Origin: Streptomyces cellulosae
GTDB lineage: Bacteria > Actinomycetota > Actinomycetes > Streptomycetales > Streptomycetaceae
DNA length: 9,223 nt
Direction: 5' to 3'
NCBI RefSeq assembly: GCF_000721105.1
Contig: NZ_JOEV01000090.1
Coordinates: 1-9,223 of the forward strand
The translations under genes and the position numbers were made by a program. How positions within the stretch are numbered: the first letter of the stretch is position 1; every line of letters starts with the position of its first letter. The notes beneath the pieces are model-generated. The model did not search any database, was not told the DNA's origin, and saw nothing but the letters and a program-made list of their open reading frames with translations. Shown here piece after piece: positions 1 to 4,828 of the stretch.

Positions 1-1
1 C

Positions 2-3000
2 ACGCGCTGGACGTACGACGCGGCGGGCACGATCACCCAGCAGGTGGAACCCGTCGACGCGGCCACCTCGATCACCACGACCTTCGGCTACGACGCGGCG
101 GGCAACCGCACCCGCTTCACCGACGGCCGCGGCAACTCCTGGCGCTACACGTACACGCCGTGGGGCCAGCAGGAGAAGATCACCGAGCCGACCACCGCGA
201 GGTACACCTCCGCGGCCGACTCGACCACGACCTTCGCCTATGACGCCGACGGGCAGATGACCTCGGCGACGCTGCCGGGCGGCGTGACGACGGCGCTGAC
301 GTACGACGTCAACGGCCAGGTGAAGTCGATGTCCGGAGCGGACGCCGACGCGGCGACGGCCAGGCGGAGCTTCGACTACGACGCCGACGGCCGGGTGCTG
401 TCCGCGGACACCGACGCGGCGGGCATCACGGGCGAGGTGGACCACCAGGCCGCCACGCACGACGCGTTCACCTACGACGACCGCGGCGATGTGCTCACCA
501 CGTCGGGCTCGGCGGGTTCCTCGAGTTTCGACTACAACGACGACGGCGCGATGACCTCCCGCACCGACGCCGCGGGCCGGACGGCGTACGGCTACGACAC
601 GGCCGGCCGCCTGTCGTCCCTCGACGACGCGGCGACGGGTACGCAACTGACGTACGGCTACAACCAGCTGAACCAGCTGAAGACGGTCAAGTACGGCTCG
701 ACCGGGCAGACCCGCACCTTCGGCTACAACAGCTCCCACGAGCTGACCAGCGACGTACTGACGCAGGGCGCCTCGACGCCGGCGAGCTTCACCTACGACT
801 ACGACAAGAACGGCAACCTGACGTCGAAGACGACGACGGGCGTGTCCGGCGCGTCGGCCAACACCTACACCTACGACTGGGCCAACCGCCTCACCTCCTG
901 GAACGACGGCAGCAAGACCACGGCGTACGGCTACGACGCCTCCGGCAACCGCGTCCGCAACGGTGCGGACGTCTACACCTACGACGAGCGCGACGAGCTG
1001 ACCTCGGACGGAACGCACACCTACAGCTACTCGGCGCGCGGCACGATGACGCAGGAGACGTCGGCCTCCGGTGGCACGGTGGCGTACCGGACGGACGCCT
1101 TCGGCGCCCAGATCGTGGCGGGCGACCAGTCCTACACGCTGGACGCCACGGGCCGGAACATCACCGACACGGACCACTCCGACAACTCCACGCGCTCCTT
1201 CGCCTACTCGGGCGCGGACAACACGATCGCGTCGGACGGCGACGCCACGTACTCGTACGACCCGGGGGGCGGCGTCGTCGGCGTCAAGCCGGCCGATGGC
1301 AGCGGGGCGCTGGCCCTGACCGACCAGCACAACGACGTGGTCGGCACCTTCACCTCCGGGGCGACGGCGCTCACCGGCTCGGCGTCGTACGACCCGCTGG
1401 GCAAGGTGGTGTCCACCGCGTCACTGGTGGGCCACCTCGGCTTCCAGTCCGGCTGGACCGAACCCGGCACGGGCGACGTGGGCACGGCCTCGCGCTGGTA
1501 CGACCCGGGCACCGGCGCCTTCCTCAACAAGGACAGCATCTCGCTGAACCCGGTGCCGAACTCCGTATCGGCCAACCCGTTCGCCTACGTCAACGACAAC
1601 CCCCTCGCCGGCACCGACGAGTCGGGCAACTGCTCCTGGTACGACGTGGTGTGCGGCACGAAGAAGGCCGCGCACAAGGTGCACCACGCGGTCAAGCACG
1701 CGGCGCACAAGGTCTACCACGCGGTCAAGCACGCGGCCCGCAAGGTCGTCCACGCCGTCAAGCACGCGGCCCACAAGGTCGCGCACCACGTGCGGGACGT
1801 CTACCACGCCACGGTGCACGTGGTGCGCCGCGTCTACCACTACACGGCACGGCACGTCAGACGCGCGTATCACCGGGTCGTCCACGCGGTGCACAGCGCG
1901 TACCACAAGGTCTCCCACGCGGTGCACCGAGTGGTCCGTACGGTGAAGAAGGCCGCGAAGAAGGTCACGCACGCCGTGAAGAAGGCGGCGCACGCGGTCG
2001 CCCACGCGTCGAGGACCGCGTACCACGCCACGGTCAAGGCGGCGAAGGCGACGGCGAAGTACGCCAAGCACCACGCGGCCGCGATCACGTCCTTCGTGGT
2101 CTCCACGGCGGTCTTCGCCGGCTGTGAGGCCCTGACGGCCGGCGTCGGCTCCATCGGCTGCGCGGCGGCGGCGGGCGCGGTCGGCTCCCTCGTAGAGCAG
2201 GGCTTCGCCTGCGCCGAGAACGGCGGCGACGACTGCGACGCGGGCGCCTTCGCGGGCGCGGCGGTGACCGGCGCGGTGGCCGGCGCGGCCGGCGGCGCCC
2301 TGGGCAAGATCGGCGGCAAGCTCCTGGCGAAGGCGGCCCCGAAGGCGATGAAGGTCGTCGGCGGACTCTTCGGCAAGGGCGCCACGGAGGCCGGGGACTC
2401 GGCGGCAGTGGACGCCACCGAGGCGGCCGCATCGCGGGCGGAGTCGGAAGGCGCGGGGACACGGGCGCAGTCGCATTCGGACGACGCGGGCGGGGCCGGT
2501 GGGGAGTCCGGCCCGGGCTGCCGGGTTCCGACCATGCCGCACAGCTTCACCGGCTCGACGCGGGTGCTGATGGCCGACGGTTCGACGAAGGCGATCGACC
2601 GGGTGCGGGTGGGCGACTCGATCGCGGGCTCGGTGCCGGGAGCCTCGGGTACGGAGGCGCACAAGGTCACTGACGTGATCGTGACGCGGACGGACCGGGA
2701 CTTCGTGGACGTGACGGTGAAGGGGACGGTGGCGAAGGCCGCCGGGAAGTCCTCGGTGAAGGCCGGGGCGAAGCCGAAGTCGCTGGCCAAGAAGGTCGCT
2801 CGTAAGGCGGCGTTCGGCCTGGCGGCGTCGGCGGCGGTGCTGGGTTCCCTGTCGGGAGGCCACGGTCACGGCGACAGCCGGACACCGGCGACGCAGCCGG
2901 TGGCGGCGGTCGGCACGGCCTCCGGAGCGACCGCTCAGGACGCCCACCTGACGACGACCTTCCACCACCCCTTCTACGACGAGACGCAGTCGGCCTTCGT

Positions 3001-3445
3001 CGAGGCCAAGGACCTCGAGCCCGGCGATGTCCTGCAGACACCGACCGGCAGGACCGAGGTCACAGGCGTCCGGCTTTACCGCGCGAACACCACGACATAC
3101 GACCTCACTATCGGCAGCCTCCATACGTACTATGTACTCGCTGGTCAGACACCGGTCCTCGTTCACAACAGCAACTGCCCGACCGCATCGAAATACGAGG
3201 ACATCACGAGTCCCGGCGCCCGCATGCTGAACAAATCGACAGACGTGGGTCCCGTGGACTTCGGAAAGAATCTTGAGGCCAATGGGTGGAGCCGCACCGA
3301 AAAGGGCCCGAACCTCATGTACGAGAAGGATGGGGCAAGGTATTTCCTTCGAGGGAAGGCGAACAGCCACAAGGGGTGGACGGCTGACTACTACAATCCG
3401 GGGTCCAAGAAGGCCGACATCAAGATCAGGCTGGGTGAGGACTAA
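2..3445 (+). CDS. Rhs/YD-repeat polymorphic toxin with Hint domain, 5'-truncated by the window
   Basis: The reading frame is open from nt 2 and encodes YD-type sequence (RWTYDAAGTITQQ) before the GTG at 44, so that GTG is not a credible start and the gene begins upstream. Residues are numbered from nt 44. Residues 1-480 carry at least fourteen YD repeats of the type YDAxGNxT. The Rhs-associated core follows, with WYDPGTGAFLNKD near 485 and its end at GTDESGN near 528. Then come twelve 11-residue basic repeats (542-673), a Gly/Ala-rich hydrophobic stretch (674-780), a variable linker, a Hint domain (833-1042) and a 91-residue tip (1043-1133). Known Rhs proteins form a beta-barrel shell around a C-terminal toxin, and Hint domains of this class are autoproteolytic. 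That this protein is a secreted or contact-dependent toxin is inferred from this architecture and the overlapping downstream gene. The family call is very secure; the target is unknown. Confidence 0.95.
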   Translation, partial: TRWTYDAAGTITQQVEPVDAATSITTTFGYDAAGNRTRFTDGRGNSWRYTYTPWGQQEKITEPTTARYTSAADSTTTFAYDADGQMTSATLPGGVTTALTYDVNGQVKSMSGADADAATARRSFDYDADGRVLSADTDAAGITGEVDHQAATHDAFTYDDRGDVLTTSGSAGSSSFDYNDDGAMTSRTDAAGRTAYGYDTAGRLSSLDDAATGTQLTYGYNQLNQLKTVKYGSTGQTRTFGYNSSHELTSDVLTQGASTPASFTYDYDKNGNLTSKTTTGVSGASANTYTYDWANRLTSWNDGSKTTAYGYDASGNRVRNGADVYTYDERDELTSDGTHTYSYSARGTMTQETSASGGTVAYRTDAFGAQIVAGDQSYTLDATGRNITDTDHSDNSTRSFAYSGADNTIASDGDATYSYDPGGGVVGVKPADGSGALALTDQHNDVVGTFTSGATALTGSASYDPLGKVVSTASLVGHLGFQSGWTEPGTGDVGTASRWYDPGTGAFLNKDSISLNPVPNSVSANPFAYVNDNPLAGTDESGNCSWYDVVCGTKKAAHKVHHAVKHAAHKVYHAVKHAARKVVHAVKHAAHKVAHHVRDVYHATVHVVRRVYHYTARHVRRAYHRVVHAVHSAYHKVSHAVHRVVRTVKKAAKKVTHAVKKAAHAVAHASRTAYHATVKAAKATAKYAKHHAAAITSFVVSTAVFAGCEALTAGVGSIGCAAAAGAVGSLVEQGFACAENGGDDCDAGAFAGAAVTGAVAGAAGGALGKIGGKLLAKAAPKAMKVVGGLFGKGATEAGDSAAVDATEAAASRAESEGAGTRAQSHSDDAGGAGGESGPGCRVPTMPHSFTGSTRVLMADGSTKAIDRVRVGDSIAGSVPGASGTEAHKVTDVIVTRTDRDFVDVTVKGTVAKAAGKSSVKAGAKPKSLAKKVARKAAFGLAASAAVLGSLSGGHGHGDSRTPATQPVAAVGTASGATAQDAHLTTTFHHPFYDETQSAFVEAKDLEPGDVLQTPTGRTEVTGVRLYRANTTTYDLTIGSLHTYYVLAGQTPVLVHNSNCPTASKYEDITSPGARMLNKSTDVGPVDFGKNLEANGWSRTEKGPNLMYEKDGARYFLRGKANSHKGWTADYYNPGSKKADIKIRLGED
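1667..2062 (+). repeat. Twelve 11-residue His/Lys/Arg-rich repeats (33-bp coding periodicity)
   Basis: Residues 542-673 of the first Rhs protein divide without gaps into twelve 11-mers, the early ones close to AAHKVYHAVKH and the later ones more diverged (for example VYHATVHVVRR, VTHAVKKAAHA). My count over the 132 residues is 26 His, 28 Lys/Arg and a single acidic residue (Asp585). Ala or Val fills most remaining positions, and there is no Pro or Gly. An 11-residue period corresponds to three helical turns, so a long, strongly cationic amphipathic helix is expected. The segment lies between the Rhs core and the hydrophobic Gly/Ala stretch. The role is unknown; nucleic-acid binding, interaction with anionic membrane or wall polymers, and a pH-sensed translocation helix are all possible. 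Confidence 0.9.
2063..2382 (+). other. Gly/Ala-rich hydrophobic segment (possible membrane-inserting region) in the Rhs toxin
   Basis: Residues 674-780 hold several runs of small and hydrophobic residues: ITSFVVSTAVFAGCEALTAG, then GCAAAAGAVGSLVEQG, then AVTGAVAGAAGGALGKIGG. The GxxxG-like spacing of small residues resembles glycine-zipper segments. An acidic, Cys-containing loop (ENGGDDCDAG) separates the second and third runs. Position between the basic repeats and the pretoxin Hint domain fits a pore-forming or translocation region of a polymorphic toxin, but this is inferred from composition only. Each run is short or weakly hydrophobic for a classical transmembrane helix. Confidence 0.5.
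2540..3169 (+). other. Hint (pretoxin-HINT) autoprocessing domain
   Basis: The domain opens with HSFTGSTRVLMADGSTKAID (residue 833 on) followed by RVRVGD, the block-A-like start of intein/Hedgehog-type Hint domains found in Rhs toxins. A block-B-like TTTFHHPFYD lies near 970-979, then DLEPGDVLQTPTG, and the C-terminal block TYDLTIGSLHTYYVLAGQ, ending PVLVHN at 1042. The family cleaves after the terminal Asn, which would free the tip beginning SNCPTASK. Two things are unusual. The first-position nucleophile, often Cys, appears to be Ser834 here. An Ala/Lys/Gly-rich insertion of about 75 residues (893-968) separates the N-terminal strands from block B. Identification is secure; cleavage activity is inferred. 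Confidence 0.9.
3170..3442 (+). other. Predicted C-terminal toxin domain, family not recognised
   Basis: This is the 91-residue tip after the Hint Asn. It looks like a compact alpha+beta domain: a helix around DVGPVDFGKNLEANGW, a strand pair around LMYEKDGARYFLR, then NSHKGWTADYY and a basic strand ADIKIRL at the end. Candidate functional residues are His (in NSHKGW), the Tyr/Trp cluster and several Lys/Arg; the net charge is about +3 by my count. The helix-GW-strand-strand layout is loosely like small RNases such as HicA or BECR-fold toxins, but I see no diagnostic motif and make no enzymatic call. GC in nt 3181-3420 is 139/240 (58%) by hand count, well below the Rhs body, which fits a recently exchanged tip. 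Toxin identity rests on its position after Hint and next to the overlapping gene. Confidence 0.7.
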
Positions 3446-4077
3446 TGGCAGAGGCAGGTTCGATAGTGATCGATCGCAACGGCTATCTGGGTGTTCGCTC
3501 CCGTAGTGCAGTCACCTTCGATCTTGATGCCAGGCTGCCTGGCCAGGTCTTCAAAGAGGGTGTGGAGGGCTCGCTGTTCTGTGAGTTCGATGCGGTCCTC
3601 GCCCCGGAATTCTGGCCGGCGCTCTGCGCGATGGCCCGGTGGCATGGCGACAGTCGCGTCGAACTGCTGGTTCTTGAGCCGGATTGCGACGACTTCTACC
3701 GTCCGGAGTATCGGATGTATCCGGCGTTGTCGTTGTCCGTAGACGCCGACATGGACGACTACTGGGCGGCGATCGGTCACGAGCCGGACGGTGACATCAT
3801 GGGGTCGATTGCAATCTCTGCGAACGTCATCGCTGTGACCGGAGCTTCCGGAAGATGGGGGTGTTGGGGTGAAAGGGATCCCGAGGTTGCAGTTTTCCGG
3901 GGGTTTCCCAACGTGGCCGCACGGAATGAATGGCGCGCACATTTCGGGCCCTTCCTGGAGGTGTCAGGTGCTCTGGAGTCGTATCTCCCACTGACCTTCG
4001 CGGGTCGGACCGTCCCGGACGAGTACGCCGCAACCCTGACCGCCAACTATGGACCTCCGAGCGGTAGGCGGCCGTAA
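3445..4077 (+). CDS. Putative cognate immunity protein (210 aa, family not recognised)
   Basis: The ATG shares one base with the toxin stop (TAATG), a typical translationally coupled toxin/immunity arrangement. A GGTGAGG purine-rich stretch at 3434-3440 can serve as ribosome binding site, which supports this start. The product lacks a signal peptide or membrane helix and should be cytoplasmic. It is acidic: I count 31 Asp/Glu against 17 Lys/Arg. Visible features are an aromatic-rich middle (FYRPEYRMYPALSLSVDADMDDYW) and a Trp-rich segment (SGRWGCWGERDPEVAVF) followed by an NEWRAHFGPFLE helix. I do not recognise the family. The role as immunity protein is inferred from overlap, size, charge opposite to the toxin tip, and matching low GC (lines I counted give 53-58%). 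It could alternatively be an unrelated cargo gene, but the coupling makes that less likely. Confidence 0.75.
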   Translation: MAEAGSIVIDRNGYLGVRSRSAVTFDLDARLPGQVFKEGVEGSLFCEFDAVLAPEFWPALCAMARWHGDSRVELLVLEPDCDDFYRPEYRMYPALSLSVDADMDDYWAAIGHEPDGDIMGSIAISANVIAVTGASGRWGCWGERDPEVAVFRGFPNVAARNEWRAHFGPFLEVSGALESYLPLTFAGRTVPDEYAATLTANYGPPSGRRP

Positions 4078-4081
4078 CGGC

Positions 4082-4119
4082 ACGGAGCATCCCGCCGATG
4101 TTTCGGCGGGATGTTCCGT
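4082..4119 (+). terminator. Strong hairpin terminator after the immunity gene
   Basis: Five bases after the immunity-gene stop, 4082-4098 pairs with 4103-4119 to form a 17-bp stem closed by a 4-nt loop, with a single G-T wobble. There is no T-tract, which is common for actinomycete terminators. It most likely ends the Rhs/immunity transcript. Confidence 0.85.
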
Positions 4120-4206
4120 CGGCATCATGGGAACCAAGACTCCTCGTCGAGTTCCACGATCCGGCCCAGGTGCCGAGCCCCGCACAGAAGTACGCTTATG
4201 CAAATA

Positions 4207-4241
4207 GGAAGCCCCGCCAGGTGAGTCCTGGCGGAGCTTTT
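4207..4241 (+). terminator. Second hairpin terminator with short T-run
   Basis: GCCCCGCCAGG and CCTGGCGGAGC form a stem of about 12 bp around a 5-nt TGAGT loop, with one C-A mismatch (4213/4235). It is followed by TTTT at 4238-4241. The preceding A-containing stretch gives wobble or A-T extension, so the element could act in both directions. It lies about 90 nt after the first terminator with no gene between them, so it may be a back-up terminator or end an unseen small transcript. Confidence 0.75.
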
Positions 4242-4275
4242 GGATCCAAGCAGGAGCGCAACCGATCCGCTCAAT

Positions 4276-4303
4276 GGGAAAGCCGGAGACAGTGCGGCTT
4301 CCC
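4276..4303. repeat. Imperfect inverted repeat
   Basis: GGGAAAGCCG (4276-4285) pairs with CGGCTTCCC (4295-4303) around a 9-nt loop, with one A bulged. No T-tract follows. The role is unknown; it may be part of a structured transcript or a weak terminator. Confidence 0.4.
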
Positions 4304-4376
4304 GCGCCTATCAGAAACACATGAATCGCCCAGGCAGCGCGGCGGGTGGCCGAGACGGTGGCGCGTGAGGTCGGGG

Positions 4377-4410
4377 CATGCCGTACGGCTGGGCGGGCCA
4401 TACGGCGATG
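4377..4410. repeat. Nested palindrome and inverted repeat
   Basis: GCCGTACGGC at 4380-4389 is a perfect 10-bp palindrome. Its left half, extended as CATGCCGTA (4377-4385), also pairs with TACGGCGATG (4401-4410) with one bulged base, so two alternative foldings compete. It could be an operator or a structural element in RNA; no regulator is recognisable. Confidence 0.35.
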
Positions 4411-4508
4411 CGAGCGGGGACGCCAGGTAAGTCGGGTGACGTTCTCACAAAGAAGTCGACAAGGGACAAAGGCGTCGGCTCCGCTCAAGGCGGGCTGGTT
4501 CAGCAAGA

Positions 4509-4524
4509 AATGGTCAAGACCAGT
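4509..4524. promoter_or_regulatory. Candidate DasR-responsive element (dre) upstream of the second Rhs gene
   Basis: AATGGTCAAGACCAGT matches 14 of 16 positions of the published Streptomyces dre consensus A(C/G)TGGTCTAGACCA(C/G)T, and both TGGTC and GACCA half-sites are intact. It lies about 180 nt before the GTG of the second Rhs gene in a locally AT-rich stretch, a plausible promoter zone. DasR is the GntR-family regulator that senses amino-sugar phosphates. Binding and regulation are inferred from the match alone. Confidence 0.5.
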
Positions 4525-4626
4525 CCATGATCCTTCCTCTGCTCTATTCACGGCTTGTTTACAACAGGCAAGCTCTGCGCGTTTCTGTGGCTTATCTGTC
4601 AGCGAATTGAACGAGTTCGGCAACGT

Positions 4627-4650
4627 CCGTTGCGACCTCCGTTGTGGCCT
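4627..4650. repeat. 12-bp tandem repeat in the presumed leader
   Basis: CCGTTGCGACCT is followed directly by CCGTTGTGGCCT, identical at 10 of 12 positions. It ends seven bases before the hairpin that precedes the second Rhs gene. It may be a duplicated regulator half-site or chance. Confidence 0.35.
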
Positions 4651-4656
4651 TCGCTG

Positions 4657-4697
4657 ACGGTCGGGCCTGCCCTGTTGTGCCCGCCCGACCGTTGGAG
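4657..4697 (+). promoter_or_regulatory. Leader hairpin adjoining the ribosome binding site of the second Rhs gene
   Basis: ACGGTCGGGC (4657-4666) and GCCCGACCGT (4683-4692) form a perfect 10-bp stem with a 16-nt loop. GGAG (4694-4697), the Shine-Dalgarno match for the GTG at 4706 with 8-nt spacing, begins two bases after the stem. Such a position could influence ribosome access or act as a partial terminator or attenuator; that role is inferred. Confidence 0.55.
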
Positions 4698-4705
4698 TCG
4701 TAGCC

Positions 4706-4828
4706 GTGCGTGTTCGGCCCTTCCGCCGTGTCCGCTCCGCCCGCCGTGCCCACCGCGCGAGGCGGCGCATCGCCGCGCTCGTGCTGACGGCGCTCGCCCT
4801 GATGCTCACGACCCAGCAGGCCATGGCC
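4706..4828 (+). other. Signal peptide of the second Rhs protein
   Basis: A long n-region with twelve Arg in its first 21 residues is followed by a hydrophobic core (IAALVLTALALML, 22-34). A signal-peptidase-I-like AMA site sits before Glu42, with Ala39 at -3 and Ala41 at -1. Twin arginines occur just before the core, but the SRRxFLK pattern of Tat substrates is absent, so Sec export is more likely. Confidence 0.8.

Larger units (their letters stand above)
4078..4705. other. Intergenic region of 628 nt without a convincing gene
   Basis: GC is variable and often low (nt 4501-4560 is 28/60 by hand count), unlike the flanking genes. Short open frames exist on both strands, but none has a good ribosome binding site, Streptomyces-like third-position GC or a recognisable product. 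The region holds two terminator-like hairpins near its left end, smaller inverted repeats at 4276-4303 and 4377-4410, a DasR-type palindrome at 4509-4524, a 12-bp tandem repeat at 4627-4650 and a hairpin abutting the next ribosome binding site. The promoter of the second Rhs gene is expected here, but I could not pick out a clear -35/-10 pair. Confidence 0.8.

Noticed and set aside
44..46. GTG as start of the first Rhs gene
   Set aside because: The frame is open and YD-like before it, with no ribosome binding site; the real start lies upstream of the window.
1667..2062. CRISPR-like 33-bp periodicity
   Set aside because: The period is that of 11 codons in an open Rhs frame; units are diverged and there are no spacers.
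1421..3370. Long antisense open frame (649 codons)
   Set aside because: It is a high-GC shadow of the Rhs gene: low-complexity Arg/Val/Gly-rich translation and no recognisable domain.
4098..4430. 110-codon open frame after the immunity gene
   Set aside because: Its ATG lies in the terminator hairpin and the frame crosses the second terminator.
4346..4657. 103-codon open frame in the intergenic region
   Set aside because: Codon use lacks the high third-position GC of the neighbours, no ribosome binding site is evident, and it runs through the dre-like palindrome and the tandem repeat.
4078..4705. tRNA or other standard RNA gene
   Set aside because: I found no cloverleaf with a T-arm consensus and no tmRNA or riboswitch hallmark.
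4706..4828. Twin-arginine (Tat) signal
   Set aside because: Arg pairs are present, but the residues after them do not fit the SRRxFLK pattern and the region is simply Arg-rich.
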